NCBI GenBank assembly: GCA_907164885.2 | Contig: OU015498.1 | Location: 91,119,233-91,183,232 of the forward strand | Direction of reading: 5' to 3' | DNA: 64,000 nucleotides | DNA from: Dolomedes plantarius | Lineage: Eukaryota; Arthropoda; Arachnida; Araneae; Dolomedidae | Shown: piece by piece, positions 12,173-22,892 of the stretch | Layout: each line of letters begins with the position of its first letter | How positions within the stretch are numbered: position 1 is the first letter of the stretch | Translations under genes and position numbers: made by a program | The notes under the pieces: generated by a model | What the model saw: only the letters and a program-made list of their open reading frames with translations | Told to the model about the DNA's origin: nothing | The model's database searches: none

Positions 12173-12594
12173 GGCTGCTGCGTACTAACCCTATTGGATT
12201 CTCTCACCTCAATGTTAAACTAAGGAGCAAATTTGTCCAAGAATAGCCGACTTGGATTTAAAGATTTTTTTTTTAATTGTACCCTGTAATAGAGCAAAAA
12301 AATTTACACCTTGGGGCATTTTTAGTTTTCTTAAAAAAATAAATAAATAAAAATAAAAATTGAAATTATTCGGGGAAAAAATCTGTTATAGTGTGTTTTA
12401 AACGCTCATAAATTCTTTTGGTGGACAAAATTTATAAAATGAATCCTGTTGCAAGGAGCACAAAAGTTCAGGCTATCTGAAAATACCATTTTTATTGGAT
12501 TATCAGCATTTATGTAGCTGTAAATAGTAGAAAATTTTTCTCCATAGATTAACATTGTGGTGAGCGAATCCAATAGAGTTAGTACACAGCGGCC
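12173..12594 (+). mobile_element. MITE family A copy 3
   Basis: The copy is 422 bp. The left target is TTAA (12169-12172) and the right one is mutated to CTAA (12595-12598). The ends are GGCTGCTGCGTACTAACCC and its inverted, slightly decayed partner. The orientation matches copies 2 and 4. Confidence 0.85.
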
Positions 12595-12598
12595 CTAA

Positions 12599-13230
12599 TG
12601 AAAAAATATTGTAAGTAGCTGGGAAAAACAAGCAAACGAGATGGAAATTTTTTCTCACATCATGTGGCCGCTTAGCAATTTCCTAATGACGTCAAAAAAA
12701 AAATGCTTTAAAGAAATTAAGTTCAAGAAGATGCATTTATGATAGGTGTTGTGACTAGCCCTGTTTGAATATAATATTGTACACTACAAAATAATAATGA
12801 AGATAAACTACTTAGTGATAATATTGAAGTTAAATACGCTGCGAGAACTTGCATCCCTTGCAAGTTACACAATTCCGATGTTCTTCAAAATTCCAAACAC
12901 TCGTAATCCACATTTATAGCTTCCTTTAACAAAGTACATAAATTGTGATTAAAGAATTCTATAACTTTAAAAAAATTATTTCAAGTATTAAAAAATATTC
13001 TTTAGCTAGTATTCAGAGCGAGGTAACTTAAAAAAAAAAAAAAGAAAAAACCCACTAATGGCAAAGCTTTTCATCTGTTTATAACCTACCATTATCATCT
13101 TTACACACAAGATATTTCAGGTAATGATGGATTACGTTCGAGCCGGAATTATTAGCTCTATCATGACAGCAATATTCTTCGGGATACGATAGCCGAAACC
13201 ATAAGTAAATGTCATAACGACCCTGCGTGA
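12599..13230. other. Unique AT-rich sequence
   Basis: An A-run lies near 13029-13041. No coding sequence is recognised before the possible LINE relic. Confidence 0.4.
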
Positions 13231-13452
13231 TTAATAAAAGCAAGTGAAGCAGCAATACTTTGGATAATATCCGACAATGCCCTGGCCAATCAAGTTACAG
13301 ATCAGGCCCGACTGTCTCATGCATTTACTGTCTTTAACACGTCTTTTCCCGACGAAATTCCGCGTACAAAGCACTTCCGAACGTACAGGATACGATTTCA
13401 GACTGATCAGAAAATGTTCCGTCTTCCAGCAATGTCAGAGACACAGATCTGA
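13231..13452 (+). pseudogene. Possible RNase H-like relic of a non-LTR retrotransposon
   Basis: Between two in-frame stops (13228 and 13450) lies a 73-codon frame containing ILWIISDNALANQVTDQAR. Its layout recalls the W-I-P-S-H-V-x-x-x-G-N-E-x-A-D-x-L-A-R end of retrotransposon RNase H domains. The Asp before Q-A-R would match the last catalytic Asp. The resemblance is partial, key residues (P, H, G) are missing, and no upstream reverse transcriptase is visible. Treat it as a tentative coding relic. Confidence 0.3.
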
Positions 13453-13475
13453 AGATGGAGAGAAATACTCTAGAG

Positions 13476-13754
13476 CAGGGTTTCCCAAATTATACTCCGC
13501 GGAACACTGGTGTTCCATCGAAAGTTAATAAGTGTTCCGCAAAAACCTGGAATTGTTTTATATCCTGAAACGGCTACAAGAAATTAAAACATGTTTGACG
13601 GATTAATGCTCTAAAATGTCTAAATTTTTTTATTAATTACTAAATACTAAATAATGTTTTGTGTTATGACATACCCTAAAAAATAAAAAGTTGTTTCGTT
13701 AAAACTTCAGGATTTATGAAGTGTTCCATAGCAGAAAAAGTTTGGGAAACCGTC
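13476..13754. mobile_element. hAT-type MITE (CAGGGTTTCCCAAA ends)
   Basis: The left end CAGGGTTTCCCAAAT pairs with TTTGGGAAACC at the right end, whose last bases are mutated. The 8-bp flanks are CTCTAGAG (13468-13475) and CTCTAGAA (13755-13762), the target-duplication length of hAT elements. It is noncoding at 279 bp. Confidence 0.75.
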
Positions 13755-13852
13755 CTCTAGAACAGGCGTGTCCAACCCGTGGCCCTTGTTCCATAGCAGA
13801 AAATGTTTGGGAAACCCTGCTCTAGAACAGGCGTGTACAAGCCGTGGCCCTT
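13723..13852. repeat. 65-bp tandem duplication across a hAT/hAT junction
   Basis: Bases 13723-13787 and 13788-13852 are two 65-bp copies with about six differences. Each copy holds the right end of the first hAT element, the CTCTAGAA target and the first bases of the second hAT element. The duplication therefore happened after the second insertion. Confidence 0.85.
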
Positions 13853-14268
13853 AAGAGCTAGTAATGCGGCCCCACAAAATCCCGAACTTGGCAAGACCCA
13901 TCTTTCCAGGGGAAAATATCCTACAATTTACAATCACACTTTATTTCGTGTCATCGCAGTTTTGCACTACGTACATTAGGGAAAAACTGTTTTCGAAGAT
14001 GAAGCACATGAATAGTAAAATTAGATGAAAAATTCCTGATGTGCATCTTTAAAACTCACTAAGAATTGAAACAACTTTTTTTCAAACCAGACACCGATTC
14101 ATTAATTTCACAAGGTCAAATATACTACTAATTTTATGTTTATGTTGCCTTCTATGTTTTGTTAATGTTATGATAAAAATTAAAAAATTAAAAGAAATTT
14201 TATTACTCATATACATCAAGTATATTTTATATTCGTCCTAGGCAAGCCAAAAGGTTGGGGCACCCATG
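13828..14268. mobile_element. hAT-type element (CAGGCGTGTCCAACC ends)
   Basis: The left end CAGGCGTGTACAAGCCG (and its duplicated twin at 13763, CAGGCGTGTCCAACC) pairs with GGTTGGGGCACCCATG at the right. The left flank is CTCTAGAA and the right flank is CCCTAGAG, a decayed 8-bp duplication. The noncoding interior includes GCGGCCC near the left end. It inserted into the target duplication of the neighbouring hAT MITE. Confidence 0.7.
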
Positions 14269-14276
14269 CCCTAGAG

Positions 14277-14904
14277 ACAAGAAGTTACAGTATTAGTTAC
14301 TACGCCAAAAACGGATTACGACTCTTTTGTGTTGGCGAGTTTGCTGAGGAAAGCAAAAAGCAGTCGTGCAAGATATAATGCTTTTGACAATTGCGCACAA
14401 CTTTCGAATCCGATTGCGTTAATAAGACTTCCCTTATTTAAATATTTCACTCGATTCCCGACATTTTTCGATTTGTACATTTGGCATTGTTTATTACAAA
14501 ATGTATATAACGCGTAATATTAGCGGTATGAAAAAAAAAAAGAGTTATAATTCACTTTTACATATACCAGGATATATCTCTCTAAACAGGAACGTAAGTA
14601 ACTGTGGAGAAAGGGGCGTACATTCACTGGTCAGAAGAAATACACCCGGGCATAAAAAGAAATTTCGAAATTCAATCGGAGAAGGAAAGATTGAAATTTT
14701 AATATGAGTTGTTACAGTTCTCAAACCCTTCTCAGCAATGGAAAGTATTTTTTTTTATTTCAAGTGTCAGCTCAATACTGGTATATGTAGAGGAAAACTT
14801 CCTAATGTATACTCATGTACGTATGTGATTTAAACTCACGTACAGCATACAGATTTACGCTGTCACTCATACACGTACATAACTTCACGGTGAAAACATT
14901 TGTG

Positions 14905-14907
<3 letters not shown>
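14277..14907. other. Unique sequence
   Basis: There are short ORFs only, and nothing recognised. Confidence 0.4.

Positions 14908-14978
<71 letters not shown>
14908..14978. repeat. (AT)n microsatellite
   Basis: About 71 bp of uninterrupted AT. It directly abuts the left end of the Tc1-type element, whose TA target appears to be the last repeat unit. Confidence 0.95.
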
Positions 14979-14981
<3 letters not shown>

Positions 14982-16017
14982 TCAAGAGCCAAAACATTAT
15001 GACCACCCCTACATTTTGCAATGAATTCGCCTGTATGACGTGGAAGGCACGTGATCAGGAGGAAATGGTATTTAACTGCTGCTGGAGAGTTGGAAGAATC
15101 ATTCTTTCACTTACTTCTGTGTGTGATGGGAAAGGCTGCGGATCTAAGCGACTTTGATAGAGGGCAGATTGTAATGGCTCGAAGGCTCGGAACAAGTATT
15201 TCCGAAACTGCACGACTCGTGGGTTGTTCGCGACCTACAGTTGTTAGTACTTGTGCAAAGTGGATGAATGACGGTGAAACCAGCAGTAGACGACATGGTG
15301 TTGGACGTCCACACGCTATCAAAGAAAAAGGTCGTCGGAGACTGTCTCGTATGGTGAAGCAAAACCGGAGCCAGACAGTGGCTCAGCTGACAGCCCAATA
15401 CAATGCAGGGCCAAGTAGAATAGTATCGCAGCACACTGTTGGATATGGGGCTACGCAGCAAACGTCCCACTCGTGTGCCTTTGCTGACCAAGCGTCATCG
15501 CCAACTGCGCCTGCGCTGGGCCCGGGAACATCGCGACTGGTCCATGGATCAGTGGGAGAGAGTTGCCTGGTCAGATGAATCACGGTTTGTCATTCATCAC
15601 GCCGATGGCCGTGTCAGGATACGCCGTCTTCCAGGCGAACTGTTGCTCCCTCAATGTACAGTAGGTCATACACAGGCCGGTGGTGGCGGTATTATGCTTT
15701 GGGGGACGTTCTCTTGGGCGTCTCTGGGACTCGTGGTTGTGGTAGAGCAGACCATGAATACTACAGGGTATCTGAACATCATTGCGGACCAGTTGCACCC
15801 TTACATGGCCTCTGTTTTTCCAGCTGGAAATGGAATGTTCCAACAGGACAACGCCCCGTGTCACAAGGCTAAAATTGTGTTGGAGTGGTTCCAGGAACAT
15901 GATGCTGAATTCCAGTTAATGTCCTGGCCGCCTAACTCACCGGATCTTAATCCGATAGAACACATTTGGGATGTCATGGGACGGCAGCTCAGAGTTCAAA
16001 GACCACCAATTCGCAAT
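14979..16017 (+). mobile_element. Tc1/mariner-type transposon, 3'-truncated
   Basis: The left inverted repeat begins CACTCAAGAGCCAAAAC straight after a TA. About 150 bp downstream the transposase frame begins. The element stops abruptly near 16014-16017, before the transposase C-terminus and without the right inverted repeat, where it runs into an ATTT-rich stretch. It can no longer be mobilised. Confidence 0.9.
15126..16017 (+). pseudogene. Tc1-like transposase with DD36E spacing (frameshifted, truncated)
   Basis: The ATG at 15126 opens a frame with the typical N-terminal helix-turn-helix region ([19 protein letters not shown].., then GCSRPTVV). The frame breaks near 15436: after ..SQHTV reading resumes in another frame at [11 protein letters not shown] short stretch was lost, plausibly between two copies of ACTGTT. 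The DDE domain follows: WSDESRF gives the first Asp (15574-15576), QQDNAPCH the second (15847-15849), and SPDLNPIEHIW the Glu (15958-15960). Exactly 36 codons separate the second Asp and the Glu, unlike the 34 of classical Tc1. Translation ends in unrelated sequence after RPPIRN. It encoded the cut-and-paste enzyme and is now inactive. Confidence 0.92.
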
Positions 16018-16764
16018 ATTTTTATTATTTATTTATTTATTTTTTAGTAAATAACCGATTTTTTTTCAAAAATTTACTTTACCCAGAAGAAGAAAAAAAA
16101 ATGAGTTCTTGTATTTCAATCTTTGATTTTGTTTTCGATAATTTTTCCTTGACTTTCTATTTCACAAAGATATGTGTTTTAAAATTCTAAATATGTTTAG
16201 TGGATACTTGGATTCAGGTCCACTGGTAAACCAATAAACCAGATCTTGGTGGTATGTAATTCCTTACTACAAGAATGACGTACAATACCGCCATAATTTT
16301 AAGAATGCATTCACCTAAAACTAGAAGAAACCGGAACAGCTGAATTACTTACATGAAACTCGTGAAAAACCACACAACAAGAATACAGTTTCTTCATACA
16401 TACAACATTTTTGAACTGTCCATACAGTCCATAACTTCCAATGCCTAATAAAGAACTACTGATTAGTTATGAACTAACAGTCATCCTTATTTTTTTTTTA
16501 TTGTGGTTAGGAAGCTGCTAGTTTTCGTCCAAATAGAACAAGTTACTTAAAAAGCGAACCACGTCTAACAGAATCATAGATCTTTTAAAACATATTTTAC
16601 AGTATTTAATCATCAAGTTGTTTCAAATTTAAAAGCTGTCACCGTTAAAAAACCTGTGTCCGTTAAAAAATGGCTCAAATGATGACGGCAAAATTATTTT
16701 ATTTCCAGAAAAATGGCACTAGTGCAGTTATCGGGTTTTAAACCCTGGATAACGTTCATGTATA
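16018..16764. other. Unique AT-rich sequence
   Basis: ATTT repeats at the transposon break, then no recognised gene. Confidence 0.4.
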
Positions 16765-17330
16765 TTGTGGCGTCACGGTAAATGGTTAAGGCGATTCTCT
16801 GAGGCGTTGCTAAAAATTACTACTATGGGATCTATAACAAAGAAAGACAGAGTCCTAAATAAAATGCGAAGCCAATTTTTAAAACAGAAACTTAACGAGG
16901 AAATTTATTTACAAACAAAAAAAATTAACATTTAAGGTTACAACACATTCAATTTAACTCTGTGCAGATCTACAATGCCCGCTCCCGGAACCATACAGTC
17001 CCCACACAGGAGCTTAAAAAAACACGTCCACCCAAGGCGGATTCTGTGCGGCGTCTCCCTCTCAGAGAGCGGGTCGGCAATCGTTGGTGACAGTTTTTTC
17101 ATAACGCCGAAACTTTATTACATTCCAGAATCGTTAGGACGACAGCTTTACTGGCTGCATCTGTGGGAAAACGTTTTTTAATCCCCCACATGTTCAAAAC
17201 CGGTGGAAACTGGCTAAACTTTCCCCGATAAACACGCAGATGTGTTTCAAGCACTCTGTGGGGTCTTGGGAAAAAATAAGACCATACTTACAGTACGCTA
17301 CAATATTGAAAACATGGCTTAAAAATATTT
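16765..17330 (+). mobile_element. Fragment of the same pogo-like family as 5799-7281
   Basis: In the opposite orientation it matches much of 6180-6700. Shared blocks include TCTGAGGCGTTGCTAAA, AAAGAAAGACAGAGTCCTA and GGACGACAGCTTTACTGG. Terminal repeats are missing. It represents the transposase 3' half, riddled with stops, and shows that the family is present in more than one copy. Confidence 0.75.
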
Positions 17331-18560
17331 TTGATAACCGAAACAAGTTGTTTCCCACATTATTGGGGATGAATTAAGCTCCAAAAACTTAATTGTGAAT
17401 AACATGAACGAGTTGTAAAATGTTACTCAATTATCTCAAAATAAAACCTCTCGTGGCGATGTTGAATTTTGCTTGATTTTTTTACATGTGAACACTGGAT
17501 GACCCAAAATTATTTTCATATTTTTATTTTCCTCCTTTTCAAGGAATACAATCCTGAAAATGAAAGCTTACTCTTGGTTATTCATATCTAGATTATAGGC
17601 CTGAGTACATCTGGTACAATATTTAACCGTGCTAGTGTTTTTGAATTCTAAATTTTTCAAAAATGAATATTCATAATTTTTTTGTTAATATTATTATACC
17701 CTTTTCTAAAATATTTTAATTTTATTCTTAGTTTTATAAAATGATTTTTGTACTTAGGAAATATTTTTAATTTTAAATTGATTTTAATGCCTTCAGTCTA
17801 GAGCTGCATGTATGTTTCAGTTTTTTTCCCCCTCCAATGAAAATGATTTCTAAGCCTCAGTTACTTCCTTGCATTGATTTTGGAACACATGCGTATACGG
17901 CAAATAGTACTTCACTTATAAATTGATCCTATTTCCTTCTTCTAATAACGGAAATAATGAAACTTTACCTTACTTCCGTATATTCCCAAATCAGGAAGGT
18001 ATCTTTAGGTAAACTTATAAATCATCAAAATTTCATTTTTTGCGAGCAAAATCCCATTTCGGCGAGCTGTATGAAATTATTTATCCTCCCGCTTATGTTT
18101 ACAGTTTCTATCACAATACATTTCTGATATTACATTCTTCACACAGTACAGAACAGCGACACAACAATGCAATAAAACACGCATCTCTAGGATATGTAGA
18201 ATACGGCCCTTGACCTTAATGCACTCTATTTAATGGGTTCCCTGGCGTTACAAAACGTACGAATAAGGTATGGTCAGGACTGTTAAACAGTCAACACGTC
18301 ACGATTAATGGCACGTGGCTAGTTAAAAGGGGGCTAAAGAGACTGGAGTGGGGGGTGGTTAGAATGTGCCTTTGGTTTAATATTCCCTAATTGGAAAATG
18401 AAAGGAACGTCAAAACAGACTAGCAACATGGTTATTTTCTCTCGTGAGGTTTTGAAGTTCAAAGCATAAAACAAAACTGTAATCGAATCATCAGGAAAAT
18501 AATTACAAAATTAATGGCTTTTCGATGATAAAGATTCGCCATAAAATATCCAGTAAAAGC

Positions 18561-18591
<31 letters not shown>

Positions 18592-19180
18592 GGGAGAATC
18601 ACCCTAAATGACACTAACAACTGTCAAATTAGAATGCATATAATTTCTGCTTCACAGCAGAATACAGACACTTCTATATTTTGCCAATCAGTCAGGTCTG
18701 CAGTCCATGCCCTACACAAACAAGAGAATGAATTTCGTTCGAGTAACTAAGCCAACAGATCTTTTCGATCCCTACAATACAAACGTTTTAAAAGTTAACG
18801 ATTAATTTTTTTTATAAGGTACGGAAAACAAGCTCTATATAATTTATTTCATTAATTACATATACTCTAACATTTGTCCTATAAAACAATTTAGTATCTG
18901 TAAAGTAATGAATTTACATCACTAGTTTTAGGACAGTATTATATTTACATTAACTTGAAGTTCCTCGTTTTAAAATGTTCTCACTTTATTTTACAGTTAT
19001 GGTTGCCGGTTATGTTTACCGGTTTCTAGAAAGAAAATTGCCAGGCTGTAAATAAGATTTTTCAAAACGTATATACTTTATTAGAGAATATGCTTAAATT
19101 ATTCAGTTTTGAGAATATTTGTTTTCTTAATTCCGCGCTGACGTGTATCTATAAAGATATTCCGATTCAATTTCCAGCCT
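17331..19180. other. Unique AT-rich sequence
   Basis: A short (GT)n-G11 patch lies at 18566-18594. No gene is recognised. Confidence 0.45.
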
Positions 19181-19365
19181 GATGATGGCCGAATGGCTAG
19201 GATGCTGGCCTTCGGTACCAGAGTCTGGGTTCGAGTCCCACTCTTGGCATGGATGTTTGTAGCCGTTCGGAATCGGCTTTAAGCAGTAGGTCCCGGTCTA
19301 ATTAGCCACCGTGTAGCAAAAAAATTGACTGTAGTGCTCCAAACCAGACCAAACCTATCATTTTC
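19181..19365 (+). mobile_element. tRNA-derived SINE, family 2
   Basis: The tRNA-like head carries an A box in TGGCCGAATGGCTAGG and a B box GGTTCGAGTCCC, resembling a type-II (Leu/Ser-like) tRNA. It is followed by TTGGCATGGATGTTTGTAGC and CGTTCGGAATCGGCTTTAAG. The body is short and ends near CCAAACCAGACCAAACC. Copies occur at 20801-20945, 22755-22892 (reverse) and, decayed, 33416-33590. Confidence 0.8.
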
Positions 19366-19999
19366 CACTTACGGCATACATGCTAATGTATAAACACAGT
19401 TCACAAGATTATTTAAAGTAATGGACTATATGCTTTAAGCGCAAGGGGAAACTTTGAACTACTCATGAACAGATTGGTATCGACCTTCACGTCTTCCCAT
19501 TAGACTTGCAAGTGAATAGTGCAAAACCGACACACGATTGAATTTCTTGTAAATTATTATTTAACAGTCGATTTTTAAAAATCATGTCATGTACCAGACC
19601 ATGTTGGCATAAAAACCCATTGCATAAGGAGTACTTATGAGCTTACGCATGAAAATGACTTAATCACGATTATTAAAGGTAGCAGGTAATAAGAAACCAG
19701 TGTTGAAAATAAAAATTGTTTGTCTCTGAAATTATTTCCGTCACAACTGGCAACAAAGATTTACATTAATTTATCGGAGTTCCCCGTTAACCTCCCTTGA
19801 TCGCATGAACGATTTGCAATATTTACCACAGCCTGCACGAAAGTTCAAAACAAACAATAACAAAAGCCTTTGTTGACTTTTAACAAGGATACATTAAAAT
19901 CCGCTCGTTACTTAAACGAATCACCTCCCCAATGCCGAATTGGTCCGGAATGACTTACGATTCACCACAAATTTCAGTCAATATCTGAATAATCCTCGA
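19366..19999. other. Unique sequence
   Basis: No coding or mobile sequence is recognised. C+G rises somewhat toward the motif cluster at 20006. Confidence 0.4.
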
Positions 20000-20125
20000 C
20001 CGGAACAGCTGATCGCTATGGCAACGTGACGTACCAGAGCTGGGTTGCCACACTACTCACAGTTTCCGGACTTGGCGACCGTTCGGAATGATACGACGCC
20101 AATCAGAGTGGATAAAAATAAAACG
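20000..20125. promoter_or_regulatory. Promoter-like motif cluster (E box, RFX X-box, CRE, CCAAT, TATA-like)
   Basis: Within 120 bp are CAGCTG (20006-20011), a full X-box fitting RYYNYY-N2-RRNRAC (ATCGCT-AT-GGCAAC, 20012-20025), a CRE-like TGACGT (20027-20032), a second half X-box GTTGCCAC (20045-20052), CCAATCAGA (20099-20107) and GATAAAAATAAAA (20111-20123). X-boxes bind RFX factors, which control ciliary genes in animals. No ORF or splice donor follows within a few hundred bases, so the regulatory role is inferred from motifs only. Confidence 0.3.
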
Positions 20126-20800
20126 TTACCGAGAAGTGATGGGTTGTGAAGAGACGCTGGGGTGGGGAACTTGGGGAGGGGCGAAAAAAAAAAGGTTTCA
20201 GGGTAATTTGGAGTGCGATGAAGTTATAAGGGTGTGCGAGTGATCCAGGTTCGGCATTAAGTAATATCATCGATTGTGAACTCACGGTATTAAAATAATG
20301 CTACACTGTTATTTCTTATATTATTCAAAATAAAATATTTCAGATGTAATACAGAGATCAATCAATATTTGTGCACAATTAATAAAGCTTTTTTCACTGT
20401 GTGAGAGTTCCATCTATTTCATGATTAAACTTACTGAAGAATAGTAGCATGGATACTGATAGAGTAGTGGATGACACTTCATGAAAATTTAAATGCGTGT
20501 AGATATAGTCTAATTAATGAGACATTAATGAAAACATGTATTATATTACGATGTCGAAGAAGTGGGGCTGTTCTTGTTGATAGCTTTCTACCATTCCTAT
20601 AAATATGTCAAAGTAGTTGAACCAGATAGATATAAGGTTTATTGACAAATTTTTAAAAAAAGGTAAAATTTCTGTCTCTGAATTCGACTAACTTTAAACA
20701 GTCCTTTCAACAATGTCTTTTGGAAGTACCACAGTTTGATATGTTGAACCGTTTAAATTTACAAAATCAGATCACGCGATACGAATTTCTACAAATTTTG
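20126..20800. other. Unique AT-rich sequence
   Basis: Nothing recognised. Confidence 0.4.
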
Positions 20801-20945
20801 ATAGCCCAATTGGCTAGGGCTCTAGCATTCTGTACTGGAGTCTGTGGGTTCGAGCCCCACTATTGGCATAGATGTTTGTAGCTGTTCGGAATCGACTTTA
20901 AGCAGTAGTCCTGATCTAATTAGCCACTGTATAGGGAAAAAACAC
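20801..20945 (+). mobile_element. tRNA-derived SINE, family 2
   Basis: The head is GCCCAATTGGCTAGG (decayed A box) with GGTTCGAGCCCCAC (B box). Then come TTGGCATAGATGTTTGTAGC and CTGTTCGGAATCGACTTTAA, matching the copy at 19181. Confidence 0.8.
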
Positions 20946-21639
20946 ATCTACAAATTTTATATCCTAAATTATCGTATTTTTTATCGTCAGACACGGACGA
21001 TAAGAAAGCACCTCAAATTTACGGGAGAATTTTAAGAAAAGAATTTTTTGTATTTTGTTAGGTATATAAAGATATTTTCAATTATTAACTTAATATAGAT
21101 AAAAAATATACATAATAAATAAAATAAATAATATATATAATACATGAAATAAATATTATAATATATATGATAAAATGTTCATTTTTTAATCGGACAATAA
21201 AATAAGACAAACCCCAATTTTAAGTCGATTTTTTAATGTAAAAAAGTGCATCTTATGGTCCTGAAAATGCGGTAGTTACGGCTGATTGTGCTGTCCTATA
21301 CACAATGTCCCCCCCCCCCCCCATCCAACACACACTTCCTAGGGGATGAAGAAGGGAACCGGCACAAACTTCACCCATGTTTCCGCATTTTTTTCTTTAT
21401 GATAATTTGTATTTGTTTACTAAGCTAACTTTATTTACATAATTTTGAGTAAGTGTGTGTATATGGGGGAGGGGTTCTCCTAAGCATCCAGTAAAATCAC
21501 ATTTAAACTTTCATCCATGTTCGACGAACATAACATCTGATGATTGATAAAGTAACTATTTATTGCGACGCTAGAATGGCAACGAAAATATTTTAACATT
21601 CAGCAAGCGCACACAAAAATACAGAGAATTCTATTTCCA
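20946..21639. other. Very AT-rich sequence with a C-run
   Basis: ATA-rich low complexity around 21080-21170 and a C-run near 21308-21322. No gene is seen. Confidence 0.45.
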
Positions 21640-22000
21640 TTCATCCGATAACAACCTTTCAATGCCGATGCAGTTGCCATAACCCCGTTCACACTGCACG
21701 AGAAATTCCCCGAATTTTGGTGAGCGCCCGAAAAAAAGTTTGGACTTGCATCCTTGATGATACGTCCCATCTGTACGCTATCTTATCTCCAGTTCCAATG
21801 GTCAAGGCCTTGCACCTTCAGGAATAAATTATATCTCGCGGTAACAATGGATTACGCACAGACAATTCGGAGCCTTTGTTTTACGTGACACTTTGCTTGT
21901 TTTAACAGAGGCTTTTGTTGACGCAACTGCGGGTAAAAGACTTGTGGGTGTATGTTTTGGGATAACTCTGGGATTACTCTCTGCTTCTGGTCCTTAATTA
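21640..22000. promoter_or_regulatory. Possible conserved noncoding element
   Basis: This repeat-free stretch has balanced composition. It is dense in motifs common in animal enhancers: SOX-like AACAATGG and CCTTTGTTTT, OTX-like GGATTA twice, and TAATTATTGG. No coding frame explains it. The call is weak and rests on motif density and contrast with flanking AT-rich DNA. Confidence 0.15.
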
Positions 22001-22375
22001 TTGGTCACTGACCCATTCAATTTAAGCGTCGTTGGAGCAGCCTATAATCGGATAGTAAGTGCCTTTTAACATGGCTATTGGAAAGAAACCAAACAATTAA
22101 GGGGGAGCTTAGAAGAAACACTGACTTTACAGCTGAGAGTAATGACTGGTATAACAAATACGGACTCTTAGTAAAAACATAGAATATATCCATAACTCGA
22201 ACTACTGTTTTACGCGTAACCAGCAATATTATGTGGTTCGGGTGGAGTAAATGTTGTCTAAATGTACAAGACGCGAGCCCTAATTTTTTTTTCGAGATCT
22301 CTTGACAAATGTTTAAATGCACTATACTTCGTGGGTGAAAAATTCCTTATTAAAGTTGTTGCTATTTCTAATCCC

Positions 22376-22712
22376 CCCTGACCGGAAGTATTTCATACCA
22401 GGTCCATATAAGCGTTGGGCTAAAGCGTGCGGCTCCGGTTTATAATGGCACCACTAGGGTAGGAGTCAGATTTAGCCAGGGCTACCTCAATTTTGACCGA
22501 GCACCCCCCCCTCCTTAAGGGCGACATCTGGGGAGGAATCGTACGCTCTCCCACCCTCTCTGACCTGATGAGGGACTTTCCGGTCTACGGATTTCACGTG
22601 GACATATCCGACCTACACACGGAGACATTTAATGGCGCTTGTCAGGATTCGATCCGAGCACTCTCAGCACCAAAAGTCGACGCGCTACCACTAGGCTACC
22701 TCGGGACCTCAT
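22376..22712 (-). mobile_element. tRNA-derived SINE, family 1, reverse copy
   Basis: The tRNA head lies at the right end (reverse of GAGGTAGCCTAGTGGTAGCG, with B box GGATCGAATCC near 22648-22660). The body includes GGACTTTCCGGTCTACGG and CAATTTTGACCGAGCACC, shared with copies at 2363 and 63355. The left end reaches CCGGAAGTA near 22382. Confidence 0.8.
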
Positions 22713-22754
22713 TGTTTAAGTACTTGTGGAATGCTTGGTTGGTTGAGAGTGCTA

Positions 22755-22892
22755 CAGTCAACTTTTGATACATCACGGCTAATTAGACCGAGACTTACAG
22801 TTTAAAGCCAATTCCAAACGGCTACAAACATCCATGGTAACAAAGGGGGACTCGAACCCATAGGCGAAGGCCAGCGCTCTAGTCTGTCCCAT
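22755..22892 (-). mobile_element. tRNA-derived SINE, family 2, reverse copy
   Basis: GGCTAATTAGACCG and ACGGCTACAAACATCCATGG are the reverse of the family 2 body. GGGACTCGAACCCATAGG is the reverse of the B box. The copy sits 43 bp from the family 1 SINE, also in reverse. Confidence 0.75.

Noticed and set aside
14815..15024. Frames coding long Ile-Tyr runs (also at 43198, 53797, 54183, 62403)
   Set aside because: These are translations of (TA)n microsatellites.
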